From positions 9,913 to 73,912 of the forward strand of contig CAYNWH010000003.1 in assembly GCA_964400885.1 (NCBI GenBank): a stretch of 64,000 bases of DNA, given 5' to 3'. The translations under genes and the position numbers were made by a program. This DNA is from CAYNWH01 sp964400885. Its GTDB lineage: Bacteria > Patescibacteriota > Patescibacteriia > CAIXNZ01. Numbering within the stretch: position 1 is the stretch's first letter; each line of letters begins with the position of its first letter. Below, piece by piece: positions 7,951-17,105 of this stretch. Under the pieces are notes generated by a model. It did no database searches. It was not told the origin of the DNA and saw nothing but the letters and a program-made list of their open reading frames with translations.

Positions 7951-8403
7951 TTAATCAATTTCAAATGGTGAATTCGAATCGTGTTCCCAACGAATTTCAT
8001 CCACCTCCTCTTTTTTAAATTCACCCTTATATAATTTATCAGGTAAATTTATTGAATAAGCCGGCTCTTTAGAAATGCATTTATAGCCATGAACCACGCC
8101 AGGCGGCACTAAAACAGCGACCGGATTTTTTTCTCCCACTTCAATAATTTGTTTTTGTTCATAAGTTTCTGAATCCTGGCGATTATCCCATAAATATAAA
8201 GCAAAATTTCCCGGCCCGACAAAAACAAAAAAATCACTTTGTTTTTTATGTTCATGAGGTCCTCGACTGATTCCTGGCTGAGTAACTGATACATAAGCCA
8301 TGACTGGCTGATATTTTATTTCATCATTGCGGTAAATTTCCGCTAGCCAGCCCCGCTCATCAGTAAATTTTTCTAAATTTTTTACAACAACGTCTTTAAT
8401 CAT
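7951..8403 (-). CDS. RmlC-like dTDP-sugar epimerase (cupin)
   Basis: A cupin protein related to dTDP-4-dehydrorhamnose 3,5-epimerase, the third step of dTDP-rhamnose synthesis. DERGWLAEIYR matches the DxRG opening, RGPHEHKKQ holds the catalytic-type His (RGxH), and VPPGVVHGYKCIS is the second cupin motif. At 150 residues it is about 30 shorter than classic RmlC and lacks part of the C-terminus. It may therefore be a 3-epimerase-like or divergent family member; I left the symbol blank for that reason. It overlaps the 8396-8779 membrane gene by 8 bases, indicating a shared transcript with the glycan genes upstream. Confidence 0.8.
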   Translation of the reverse strand: MIKDVVVKNLEKFTDERGWLAEIYRNDEIKYQPVMAYVSVTQPGISRGPHEHKKQSDFFVFVGPGNFALYLWDNRQDSETYEQKQIIEVGEKNPVAVLVPPGVVHGYKCISKEPAYSINLPDKLYKGEFKKEEVDEIRWEHDSNSPFEID

Positions 8404-8779
8404 TTTTATAAATTAAAATAATAAAAAAACAACTAATTATAGCACTAGCAATGCCGATTAAAATACTCAAAATGCCAACTGCTCTAATTAAATAAAAGAT
8501 CAAAACGCCGACTAAGACACAAAACAAAATAATCGTAGAATAATCTAAAAAATTCAATTTTTTAATTTCTTTTTTCTCTTCAGGCTGGAACAAAATCGCA
8601 ATGACTCCTAATAAAATCAAAAGCAATAGAAAAATATTTAAATTTATATAATTAGTAATTATGCGCGGCTTTAATAATTCAAGCAAAGAAAAAATAAGGA
8701 ATAAAACAAGAAAAGCCAAAAATAAATCCTGAATAATTATGGCCAGAACCTTATTATTTTTAAAATTGATTTTTAACAT
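8396..8779 (-). CDS. small four-helix membrane protein, unknown
   Basis: A 127-residue hydrophobic protein with four predicted membrane helices (about 12-34, 45-62, 78-97, 100-122). A short charged cytoplasmic loop, QPEEKKEIKK, separates helices two and three. I do not recognise a family. It overlaps the rmlC-like gene by 8 bases and the 8760-9344 gene by 20 bases. It is therefore translated as part of the operon that starts at 10995 and includes a membrane glycosyltransferase. A role in glycan assembly or export is inference from position only. Confidence 0.7.
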   Translation of the reverse strand: MLKINFKNNKVLAIIIQDLFLAFLVLFLIFSLLELLKPRIITNYINLNIFLLLLILLGVIAILFQPEEKKEIKKLNFLDYSTIILFCVLVGVLIFYLIRAVGILSILIGIASAIISCFFIILIYKND

Positions 8780-9344
8780 ATTTTAAATAGCTTATTAAAT
8801 TACTAGCTATATTATCCTGCCAAAGCGGCTGGCGCAGCAAAGTAATTTTTAGATTCTTTATATAAACTCCTTTATCTGGCTCCAGCAAGCCTGGTAAAGA
8901 AATAATAAATCTTAATTTGCCATTATTAATATTTTTACCAGCCAAATCAAAATCCACACTTTTAATTGTAAACCCATTCTCATCAGGAGGCAAATCACTA
9001 CTTAAAGATTTTAATTCCCAATCAGAATCAACACTAGGGCCTATTTTTATCGGATAATTATATTCATTTTTATACTCAACTTCTAAAATAGCCTTATCAA
9101 AATCTCGCGGCAAATACAAGTCAAAATAAGCTGGTTCTGCCTGAATATAAGCCATATTGCCTATAATAATTCTATCCTGTGGCTTTAAGATTGTAAAAAA
9201 TGGCGTAAATTTTCTAAAATCAGTCTGCATTTCCAGTTTACCATCCCACGCCAAATCTTTAGCTAGCAAAAAAAACAGTAAAAAAGCGGCTGTAGCCAAC
9301 AAAATTATTTGAAAAAAAATCAAATATTTATTCGAATTCTTCAT
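8760..9344 (-). CDS. membrane-anchored extracytoplasmic protein, unknown
   Basis: A 194-residue protein with one N-terminal membrane helix (about 8-28), followed by a probably extracytoplasmic, beta-rich domain. YLPRDFDKAILEVEYKN and NNGKLRFIISLPGL read like alternating strands of a carbohydrate-binding or jelly-roll fold. No cysteine or lipobox is seen after the helix. It overlaps the genes on both sides by 17-20 bases, so it is co-transcribed with the GT-C membrane protein at 9328-10995. It may be an accessory subunit of that enzyme; I cannot name the family. Confidence 0.7.
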   Translation of the reverse strand: MKNSNKYLIFFQIILLATAAFLLFFLLAKDLAWDGKLEMQTDFRKFTPFFTILKPQDRIIIGNMAYIQAEPAYFDLYLPRDFDKAILEVEYKNEYNYPIKIGPSVDSDWELKSLSSDLPPDENGFTIKSVDFDLAGKNINNGKLRFIISLPGLLEPDKGVYIKNLKITLLRQPLWQDNIASNLISYLKYVKNQF

Positions 9345-10995
9345 AGTCTAATTCTTCATAAGGGACAAATTCAATTTTATATAAATCTTCCCTGGCTGTA
9401 AAACTTGCCACATAAATTAACTGCATTCCATAATCAAACAAATCATAATCTAAATCATCAACATAAGAATAACCTTCATAAGCATAATAATATAAAGGCA
9501 CACCCGCATCCAGCAAATTCTGCCAATAATCAAAATCATCATAATAAACAAAACGGCCAACCACTTTTCTCTCAGGGAAAAATATTTTATCGCTTCTCTG
9601 GCTGATAATAACCGCATTATCTTCAGTTAAATTAGTGACTTTTTGATTGATCTCATTATAAGCTTGGATATTTTGTTTAATTTTTATTAAGTTATCATTA
9701 CCGGCTAAATAGGTGAGATTAATAGTGAAATAAATTAAAGTTGAAATAAATAATAAGTTTAATAAGATTTTTATTTTTTTATTTTTCAGCCATTGTATTA
9801 AATGCAAATAAAAAATACTAATCAATGGCAGGGATAAAATATAAATAGGCAACCAGTAACGCACATAAGAAATGCCGATTTTATTTAATTGCGCAGTCAA
9901 CTGATCTGCAAATTGCCATGAACCGTAATAAACAATCAAATAAAAGCTAACTGCCAAAAAAATCAAAAAGAAAACAGCCTTGTTTTTTTTATGATAATTC
10001 TGCAAAAAGAAGAAAATGCCTAAAACTGCCGGAATAAAAAGCCACCAAAATAAAACCAGACAATAATTATAAAAGTTGCTAAAGAAAAGCTGCGGATGCA
10101 AGCCAAAGGGCAAGACTATAAACTGAATAAAATTAAAAAATTGTGAATGGCTAGTCTGAAATTCTGTCGGCAATTGCGAAATCAAATCATTGCCTTGATC
10201 TAATCTTAAATAACCAAAGGATAAATAATTGTCATAAGTCATTTGGTTATAATAAAAAATCGGCAAGAAAACTAAGATGCAAACAACTAAAAATAAAAGA
10301 ATGTATTGCCATTTAACTTTTTTAAAATATACAATTAACAATAGTAACAGTATACCTAAAATCCATAAAAATTCATTAGTCCTGATTATCAAGGCCAAAG
10401 CTACAAAAAAAGAACCTAAAATTAAAAATAAATAATTATTTTGCTTTTTTCCCTTATCAAGTTCAATTAGAAAATAAATGCCTATAATTAAAAAAGATAA
10501 AAAAGCAATGTTGGGTAGAAAAGTAAAATTAGCATAATACCACCAAGCTGGATTAATAAAAAATAAAAGAGCGCTTAAAAAGGCAATCTTAGGCTTAAAA
10601 ATTTTCAGTAAAATTTTATAAAATAATAAGCCGGCCAAAACGGCCAAAAGCGGAGTTAAAAATTTTACTAAGCCAAGTCCGATAACTTTGCCGATTAAGC
10701 CGTAAATTAAAAGCAAGCCTAAAAATGAACCTGGCACCAGATTGCCTTGATAAACATTAAAACTGCGAGGCTTCACTAAATTGCCAGCAATTTCATTTAA
10801 AGGCTCAGCCACGCTAAAATTGGAATGCTCAATATAATTTTTAATAAAAAAATAGTTAGCTGTTTCATCTGGCCAGGTAAAATGGTTACCAGTATTGCCG
10901 AAAATTAAAAAAGAGTAGATAAAAAAGAAAATTATCCCTAAGATAACTAAAACTATAAATTGGTTCTTCGGATGTTGCCTTAACTTAAATAACAT
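9328..10995 (-). CDS. polytopic GT-C-type glycosyltransferase (PMT/ArnT-like)
   Basis: A 555-residue membrane protein with about 11-12 helices, in the style of lipid-phosphosugar-dependent GT-C glycosyltransferases. The first external loop contains WPDETANYFF, matching the acidic catalytic D-E motif near residue 40 of PMT, ArnT and related families. The C-terminal about 115 residues are soluble, tyrosine- and aspartate-rich and end in an acidic tail (FVPYEELDYEEFE). It would transfer a sugar from a polyprenyl carrier to a protein, lipid or glycan outside the membrane. It starts an operon with two small membrane proteins and the rmlC-like gene. The promoter lies in a palindromic divergent region shared with the 11038 gene. 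Confidence 0.8.
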   Translation of the reverse strand: MLFKLRQHPKNQFIVLVILGIIFFFIYSFLIFGNTGNHFTWPDETANYFFIKNYIEHSNFSVAEPLNEIAGNLVKPRSFNVYQGNLVPGSFLGLLLIYGLIGKVIGLGLVKFLTPLLAVLAGLLFYKILLKIFKPKIAFLSALLFFINPAWWYYANFTFLPNIAFLSFLIIGIYFLIELDKGKKQNNYLFLILGSFFVALALIIRTNEFLWILGILLLLLIVYFKKVKWQYILLFLVVCILVFLPIFYYNQMTYDNYLSFGYLRLDQGNDLISQLPTEFQTSHSQFFNFIQFIVLPFGLHPQLFFSNFYNYCLVLFWWLFIPAVLGIFFFLQNYHKKNKAVFFLIFLAVSFYLIVYYGSWQFADQLTAQLNKIGISYVRYWLPIYILSLPLISIFYLHLIQWLKNKKIKILLNLLFISTLIYFTINLTYLAGNDNLIKIKQNIQAYNEINQKVTNLTEDNAVIISQRSDKIFFPERKVVGRFVYYDDFDYWQNLLDAGVPLYYYAYEGYSYVDDLDYDLFDYGMQLIYVASFTAREDLYKIEFVPYEELDYEEFE

Positions 10996-11006
10996 AGATT
11001 ATTCTT

Positions 11007-11032
11007 AATTTTAGCAAAAATATGCTAAAATT
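11007..11032. promoter_or_regulatory. palindromic divergent promoter between 9328-10995 and 11038-13119
   Basis: A perfect 10-bp inverted repeat AATTTTAGCA / TGCTAAAATT with a 6-base loop fills the 42-base gap between two divergent start codons. Each arm carries GCTAAAAT reading outward, so TAAAAT can serve as a -10 box in both directions. The + strand ATG is only 6 bases past its -10 box and the minus-strand ATG 12 bases past its own. Neither gene has a Shine-Dalgarno site. Confidence 0.55.
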
Positions 11033-11037
11033 AAAAT

Positions 11038-13119
11038 ATGCAGAAAATAATTAAAAATGCTTTATTTTTTTTGCTAATTTTAGCAATTTTATTAAATATT
11101 AGCTGGTTTAAATCACTTTGGGCTGGTTTAGTCTTAAGTTTGCTTTACCTTGCTATCTTTGGCTTTTTGCTAGGCAAATTAATCTTCAAAGATAAAAATT
11201 ACACTTGGCAATTAATTTTCGGAATATTCTCTTTACTCTCTGGCTATTCCCTATTAGGCGCCATAATTTATTATTTTTACCAACTTAATATATTGAGCAT
11301 TAGCCTTTTGTTTACTGCAATTTCAATAGCAATTATTGCTCTAAATTTAAAATTTCAAAATTCAGAATTCAGCATCCAGCACTTTATTGGCAACTTCATA
11401 AAATTTCGTCCAAATTTATCTAACCTCACAAAACCTCTGATTTTAACTGCCACCTACCTAATTCTTTTTGTCTCAAGCATTTTTATCTTATACCAAAGCC
11501 AAACAACAGAAGCGATAAAATCACCTTGGCAAATTATTCCAGCTGCATTTTTCATAATTTATTTCATGGCCACAATGAATTTAATCATTTTATTTTTTTA
11601 TAATAAAAATTTCATTTCAACTATTTTACTGGCAGCTCACTTTTTATTAACAACAAGTATTGCTTTAATAATTTACAAATTGGGTTATGGTTTTGATCCT
11701 TTTATCCATCGGGTTACAGAATCAGCAATTTGGCAAAATGGTTTTATCCTGCCTAAAACATTATATTATTTGGGCCAATATTCTTTAGTAACCTTTTTAG
11801 CTTATTTAACTCAACTGCCAGTGGAATGGATTGATAAATTATTACTGCCGATTTTACTTTCTATTTTTTTACCCTATACCATCTATAAATCATTAACCAA
11901 AACTTTTGCCTGGCCGCAAAACATTTGCCAAATTTTAACTTTAATCTTTTTATTCCTGCCTTTTACTTTATTGATTGCCACCACTCCTCAAGCCTTGGCC
12001 AACCTTTTTACTGTAATAATTTTATTTCTTTCCTTTTTATATTTTAAAGACAAAGAAATACCTTTTTATTATCTTATTTTTTTAACTTTAACTGCTCTAG
12101 TCATTCATCCATTAGCTGGCATTCCGATTTTAATTTATTTAATAATTACCTGGCTGATAAAAAACTGGAATTTGACCAATAAAATTATCTTAATAATTTT
12201 CGCTTTACTTTCTATTTTTGCTCTGCCTTTAGCGTTGCTATTTAACTCAATTATTTCAATTTACAAAGTTACTATTGAATCAAGCGGTTTTAATTTAATT
12301 GAATGGCCAACTATTTTTACCAGACAATATAATTATTTCTTAGACATTGCTTATTTATATAAATATTCCATCTACTGGATTTTCATTTTAGTTGCGATTC
12401 TTGCTTTTATTCATTTAATTAAACAAAAAAAAGTTAAAATATTTTTAGCATCGATTTTAACTTTTATAATTCTGCTTATCAATGCAATCTTATTAAATTT
12501 TATAAAAGTTTCTTTTATTATTGACTATGAGCAAAGTGATTTTAGCCAGAGAGTCTGGCAACTGGCATTTTACTTTTTATTACCAATAGTAATTTATGGC
12601 TTTTATATATTTATAGACAAGGCAAGCTCAAGACCAATCTACCAAATATTTATTATCTTTTTACTTTCCAGCTTTATAACTTTTAACTTGTACTTAAGCT
12701 ATCCCCGTTTTGATGATTATAATAACAGTAAATTCATTAATCTTTCCCAGTCTGATTTAGATGCCGTGCAATTTATTGAACAAAACAGCCAAGGTCAGGA
12801 TTATATAGTGCTGACAGATCAAATGACCAGTGCTGCTGCCTTAAAAACTTTTGGGTTTACCAGATATTATAATGGCCAGTATTTTTATCCTATACCCACT
12901 GGTGGCGAGCTTTATCAATATTTTGAAAAAATGATTTATGAAACGCCAAGCAAACAAAATATACTGGAAGCCATGGATTTAACTGGCGTTAATCAGGCTT
13001 ATTTTGTTTTGCCCAGCTACTGGAGCCGCTTTACAATAATTTCTGATGCAGCTCTGCCAGAAGCTAATGCTGCTTATAACTTAGATGATAAAATCTTAAT
13101 TTTTAAATATTTTAAATAA
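11038..13119 (+). CDS. large polytopic membrane protein, possible GT-C fold
   Basis: A 693-residue membrane protein with roughly 14-16 hydrophobic helices and a soluble C-terminal region (about 580-693) containing SDLDAVQFIEQNSQGQDYIVL. That helix-plus-strand arrangement is common in extracytoplasmic domains of membrane glycosyltransferases. The loop KLGYGFDPFIHRVTESAIWQNG (about 213-235) holds an Asp and Glu where GT-C enzymes keep catalytic acids. I cannot assign a family with certainty. It is divergent from the 9328-10995 GT-C gene and apparently leaderless, starting 6 bases after a -10-like box. A role in surface glycan assembly is likely from context. Confidence 0.7.
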   Translation: MQKIIKNALFFLLILAILLNISWFKSLWAGLVLSLLYLAIFGFLLGKLIFKDKNYTWQLIFGIFSLLSGYSLLGAIIYYFYQLNILSISLLFTAISIAIIALNLKFQNSEFSIQHFIGNFIKFRPNLSNLTKPLILTATYLILFVSSIFILYQSQTTEAIKSPWQIIPAAFFIIYFMATMNLIILFFYNKNFISTILLAAHFLLTTSIALIIYKLGYGFDPFIHRVTESAIWQNGFILPKTLYYLGQYSLVTFLAYLTQLPVEWIDKLLLPILLSIFLPYTIYKSLTKTFAWPQNICQILTLIFLFLPFTLLIATTPQALANLFTVIILFLSFLYFKDKEIPFYYLIFLTLTALVIHPLAGIPILIYLIITWLIKNWNLTNKIILIIFALLSIFALPLALLFNSIISIYKVTIESSGFNLIEWPTIFTRQYNYFLDIAYLYKYSIYWIFILVAILAFIHLIKQKKVKIFLASILTFIILLINAILLNFIKVSFIIDYEQSDFSQRVWQLAFYFLLPIVIYGFYIFIDKASSRPIYQIFIIFLLSSFITFNLYLSYPRFDDYNNSKFINLSQSDLDAVQFIEQNSQGQDYIVLTDQMTSAAALKTFGFTRYYNGQYFYPIPTGGELYQYFEKMIYETPSKQNILEAMDLTGVNQAYFVLPSYWSRFTIISDAALPEANAAYNLDDKILIFKYFK

Positions 13120-13159
13120 AAAAACTGACCAATGGCTTGATCAGCATAAATAGCTAATG

Positions 13160-13196
13160 ATGACCAGGTAAATTCAAAGTTGAATTGCCGGGTTTT
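13160..13196. terminator. possible bidirectional terminator
   Basis: The stem GGTAAATTCAA / TTGAATTGCC has one bulge and is followed by GGGTTTTTATTTT on the + strand. It lies between convergent genes ending at 13119 (+) and 13196 (-). Confidence 0.5.
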
Positions 13197-14596
13197 TATT
13201 TTACCTGACCGTTTTCAATTATTATAATATTAGAACAAGCAAAATTACCTGTTTCATCAAAACTGCAAACTCTATAATAGTAATTGCCCACGCTGGTAAT
13301 ATTAACTGACTGGTCGGTAAATTGATTATATTTACTGGAGCTTAATTTATCAGCTGAATAATTAAGATTAACATTATTAAAAGTCCTTAAAATAACATAT
13401 TCTTTAAAATCGCTTTCCTTATTAGCTGACCAGCTTAAATTAACGCCTGAGGCTGAAATACTAGCAGAGATTAAAGGCGCAGCCGGCGCCAGCGTATCTT
13501 TTTCTTCTTCTGCGGGAATTTCTGCACTCGCCACGTTGCCGCAGGAAACTTTGTCACTAATTTTTAAAACGCAAATCCTATAATAATATTTCTTGCCTTT
13601 TTCTGCCGCAGCATCTAAATAAGAATTTAGCCCTTTAGTAGCAAAAGTTTTAATTGCTTTATCATCCGGATATTTTAAATCACTATTAGTCTCCGAACGT
13701 ACGATTTCATAATTTTTAAAATCATCCTGATTATAAGCAGCCCAGGAAAGGAAAACTCCGGTTTCTTTAACTTCAGCGGATAATTCAAGACTTTCTGTAA
13801 TAACCTCAAAATCCGGCTCTTCATTTACATTGATATTACTGTTTTCAATCGGTTCGCCGATTTTTTTATCCAAGTCAAAATTCCATTTATACCAATCTTC
13901 TTTTTCTAAACTTTTACTAGTAAAGTCTTCAAACTTTAATAAATTATTTTTATCAGCTTTAAGATCAATTAAAGCTTTTTCATTAGCCTTTAAACGTCCG
14001 GCTAATAACATCCCCTGATCATCAAAAATCTCCAGCTTAACATTATTTTCAAAATCTAAAACAGTTAAATATTTTTGCGCAGAATTAGTAATTAATTCAA
14101 ATTTTGTGCCTTCGGCAGTTGCTTCCAGGCCTAAAGAAGACACCTGATATTTTTTATTTTCACTTAAATTGTGGTAGGTACGGCCTGTAAGCTGATCAAT
14201 AATCGCATTATCAGACATTAAGCTTGTCAAAACGATTTCTGTATTAGGAGCCAGCCGAATAACTGAACCGCCTTCTAAATTCAAAACTGTCAAGGAATTT
14301 TCTCCTGTCTTAATTTTATCGCCCTGCTGCAAGATTGTATCTTTAAGCGCTTTATCATAACCCTTATTGTCAATGTTAGCATTGACGTCTCCCTGAACAA
14401 AGGCAATATTAGCTAACAATGATTTGGTTGCTGAATCTGTTTGATTTTCCCCTTTTACTAATTCTTTATCTTTATTAAAATCAATCTTGCTAAAATAATT
14501 AACATAAAACCAATAGCCTAAAAAGCCTAAAATAATTAGGATGATTATAATTATAATCCAGCGTACTGGATGGCTTTTGCGGCGGTAATAATACAT
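13196..14596 (-). CDS. FecR-domain protein with two fibronectin III-like domains
   Basis: A 466-residue membrane-anchored surface protein. A single helix (about 12-32) follows a basic cytoplasmic start, and the rest is outside. Residues about 60-215 form a FecR-like domain: GDKIKTGENSLTVLNLEGGSVIRLAPNTEI is its core motif, and ATAEGTKFEL matches its second half. Two fibronectin type III-like repeats follow (about 270-360 and 375-460), each with an LSW strand, a YYYRI/CV strand and a paired cysteine. In this lineage FecR domains without a TonB system probably act as wall- or glycan-associated modules. It is followed by glycosyltransferase genes on the same strand. Confidence 0.82.
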   Translation of the reverse strand: MYYYRRKSHPVRWIIIIIILIILGFLGYWFYVNYFSKIDFNKDKELVKGENQTDSATKSLLANIAFVQGDVNANIDNKGYDKALKDTILQQGDKIKTGENSLTVLNLEGGSVIRLAPNTEIVLTSLMSDNAIIDQLTGRTYHNLSENKKYQVSSLGLEATAEGTKFELITNSAQKYLTVLDFENNVKLEIFDDQGMLLAGRLKANEKALIDLKADKNNLLKFEDFTSKSLEKEDWYKWNFDLDKKIGEPIENSNINVNEEPDFEVITESLELSAEVKETGVFLSWAAYNQDDFKNYEIVRSETNSDLKYPDDKAIKTFATKGLNSYLDAAAEKGKKYYYRICVLKISDKVSCGNVASAEIPAEEEKDTLAPAAPLISASISASGVNLSWSANKESDFKEYVILRTFNNVNLNYSADKLSSSKYNQFTDQSVNITSVGNYYYRVCSFDETGNFACSNIIIIENGQVK

Positions 14597-14629
14597 ACCT
14601 TTAACAAATTAATAATGACCAATGACTAA

Positions 14630-15814
14630 TTACAAATTCAATATCTTATAAATATAATTTTTAATGTCATAATCCTTTGCTCTTATTTTAGCATTTTCTG
14701 ACATTTGCTGGTAATTGTCTAAATTATGCAAACTCATATTTAATTTATTCAATAAACTAATTTTATTGCCTGCTTCAAAAGTATAACCATTAACGCCTTC
14801 TTGCACCAATTCTGGAATGCCTCCTATTTCTGCAGCAATAACCGGCGTCCCATATCTAAAACTGTCATAAATCGTGCTGGGTGAATTTTCATAACAAAGA
14901 GAAGGAATTATTGTATAATGCACTCGTTTAAAAACTGTTTTGCCCAAATCTTTTTGCGGCACAAAACCTAAAAATTCTATCCAATCACAATTTTTATATT
15001 TTTCTCTTAAGAATTTTTCCAGCCGTCCAGTACCCACTACAATCAAACGGCAATTATTTAATTTATTAAATTTAGCAAATACTTCCAGTAAAAATAAAAT
15101 ACCTTTATGTTCTTCCAGCTGTCCTAAAATCATATAATTAACCATTTTATCATCAAATTTTTTTATGATTTGTTGCTCATCCAAATCAATTATCACGGGA
15201 TTTGGCAAAATGACTTCTCTGGATTTTTCAAAAAAGCCGTAATCACGGTAAAAATCTAAAAGCCATTTAGAAGGCGAAATTACAACCTCAGGGCTATTTA
15301 ATATAATTCTGCTAATATTAGCAAATATTTTAAATAAAATATTTTGTTTTTCCTGACCTTTTATAATCAAGCCTGAAGGATTAACCAGCTGGACATCATG
15401 TAGCGTATGGATATTTTTTATTTTTAAACTTTTAACTGCTCTTAAGGTCAGATAGCCCAGGCCTTTTAAATTATGGCTCAAAACTAAACCCGGTTTTTCC
15501 TGCTTTAAAATTTTTCTAATCTGGCGGTAAGAATGAAAATTAAAAGTATCAATAATGTGCCAAATTAATCTTTTCCAAACTGGCTGGCTGTTTATTTCAA
15601 TAAAAGAAAAAATATTTTTAGGATAAAAACGATAAACTTTGATGTCATCCATTTCTGTGACAAAAAAATCAGTTTTTTGCTTTTTGCCGGAAATTGTAAT
15701 TACAAAAACATCATGGCCGTTTTTTTTAAGTTCTTTGACTATGCGCCGAAAAACCACTTCCGCTCCCCCGCGTTTATAGGGTTTGTATAAACTGTTAATT
15801 AACCCGATTTTCAT
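14630..15814 (-). CDS. GT4-family glycosyltransferase
   Basis: A cytoplasmic retaining glycosyltransferase (GT-B fold) that would add a sugar from a nucleotide donor to a lipid-linked glycan. The N-terminus LINSLYKPYKRGGAEVVFRRI is the acceptor-side start, with the typical GGAE loop. The donor-binding half has ILGQLEEHKGILFLLE and the EX7E-like segment CYENSPSTIYDSF followed by GTPVIAAEIGGIPELV, where the second Glu is Asp. Length (394) fits. It begins a chain of three glycosyltransferase genes on this strand and is separated by only 29 bases from the next one upstream (15844). Donor and linkage cannot be predicted. Confidence 0.9.
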   Translation of the reverse strand: MKIGLINSLYKPYKRGGAEVVFRRIVKELKKNGHDVFVITISGKKQKTDFFVTEMDDIKVYRFYPKNIFSFIEINSQPVWKRLIWHIIDTFNFHSYRQIRKILKQEKPGLVLSHNLKGLGYLTLRAVKSLKIKNIHTLHDVQLVNPSGLIIKGQEKQNILFKIFANISRIILNSPEVVISPSKWLLDFYRDYGFFEKSREVILPNPVIIDLDEQQIIKKFDDKMVNYMILGQLEEHKGILFLLEVFAKFNKLNNCRLIVVGTGRLEKFLREKYKNCDWIEFLGFVPQKDLGKTVFKRVHYTIIPSLCYENSPSTIYDSFRYGTPVIAAEIGGIPELVQEGVNGYTFEAGNKISLLNKLNMSLHNLDNYQQMSENAKIRAKDYDIKNYIYKILNL

Positions 15815-15843
15815 AAATTTGGCTGATTACTAGCGGCCAATTA

Positions 15844-17019
15844 CTATCTGACTAATTCTTCATAAAGTCTTACTAATATTTTTGTCACAAAGTCATGATT
15901 ATAATATTTTTCTACTTTAGCTCGGCCGGCTTGGCCCATTTTTTCCCTTAATCCTTTATCTTTAAATAATTGATTGACTCTATTAGCCAAATCACCTTCT
16001 TGTTTGACCTCAAAGACAAAACCATTCATACCGTCTTCCACGACGCTCCTGACGCCAGGCAAATCAGAAGCCACCACTGGCTTTGCGCAGGCCATAGCTT
16101 CAGTTAAAGTAATGCCAAAAGCTTCAGAGCGGTCAATAGAAGGCAAAATAATAGCATCGGCTAAATTGTAATATTTTGGTAAATCCTTATCAGAAACAGG
16201 ATCAGCAAAAAGAATCTTGTCTTGCAATCCTTCCTCATCTACTTCTCCCTTATATTTTTCCTTCAAATTGCCTTCGCCAACAATTAAAAGCTTAATGCGA
16301 TAAAGAGCATCCTGATCGCCTGAATAATCTAAAACGCTAAAAGAATTTATTAAAAATTCAATGCCTTTAAAATAATGGGCCTTATCCAAAGCTCCCACAA
16401 AAAGCAAAACTCTGTCAAATTCCGGGTTAATGCTGTATTTATATAAAAGTTCTTTATCTCTTTGCGAAGGGAAAAATCTGTCCAAATCAACGCCGGGTGG
16501 AATTTCTATGAACTTTTCCGGCTCTGCTTTAATTAAATCTTTGATATTGGAATGCTGGGCATAATCCATAGAATCAACTATGACTTTATCGGCAGCTTTA
16601 ATTATCCGGGGCATAATATATTTAGTATGAAATTTAAAAAATGGCTTGATAAAAATACCACCAACCACATCCATGTGATAAGTAATAATGAATTTCATTT
16701 TTTTGCCCTTTAAAGCTTTTAAAAGCCAAAGCACTTCAGCCCCGCCAAAAAAAGGATAATGCAAATGAACAATGTCAAAATCTTTTAACTGCCAAAAAAG
16801 CTGAGGCAAAAAAGCGCCATTGCCAACTTTTCCCCAGGTAACTAAACGTTTTATCTCAAACTCAGGCGAAGTGTATCTTCGATCTTTTTCACTGTATAAA
16901 GGCGTAAAAACAGTGACTTTATGACCCAATTTTGCCAAACCCAAAGCATGATTATAGGCAACATTGCTTATACCTCCTTTATAAGGCTTAAAACGGCAGA
17001 CAACTTGTGCTACTTTCAT
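15844..17019 (-). CDS. GT4-family glycosyltransferase
   Basis: Retaining GT-B glycosyltransferase. I chose the ATG at 17019, giving MKVAQVVCRFKPYKGGISNVAYNHA, because the frame upstream of it encodes no family sequence. The GGISNVA loop starts the acceptor domain. HLHYPFFGG and AADKVIVDS are typical interdomain segments, and the donor domain has LFVGALDKAHYFKGIEFL and SEAFGITLTEAMACAKPVVASDLPGV with an intact EX7E motif. About 391 residues. It sits between a GT4 and a GT2 gene in the same direction, consistent with stepwise assembly of one oligosaccharide. Confidence 0.9.
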   Translation of the reverse strand: MKVAQVVCRFKPYKGGISNVAYNHALGLAKLGHKVTVFTPLYSEKDRRYTSPEFEIKRLVTWGKVGNGAFLPQLFWQLKDFDIVHLHYPFFGGAEVLWLLKALKGKKMKFIITYHMDVVGGIFIKPFFKFHTKYIMPRIIKAADKVIVDSMDYAQHSNIKDLIKAEPEKFIEIPPGVDLDRFFPSQRDKELLYKYSINPEFDRVLLFVGALDKAHYFKGIEFLINSFSVLDYSGDQDALYRIKLLIVGEGNLKEKYKGEVDEEGLQDKILFADPVSDKDLPKYYNLADAIILPSIDRSEAFGITLTEAMACAKPVVASDLPGVRSVVEDGMNGFVFEVKQEGDLANRVNQLFKDKGLREKMGQAGRAKVEKYYNHDFVTKILVRLYEELVR

Positions 17020-17105
17020 AAGTTTGAATGTTATAAAGTCCATAAAGTAAAAAACAGACAACAATCTTTATAAACTTTTTACTTTATAACTTTTTACTTA
17101 ATATA

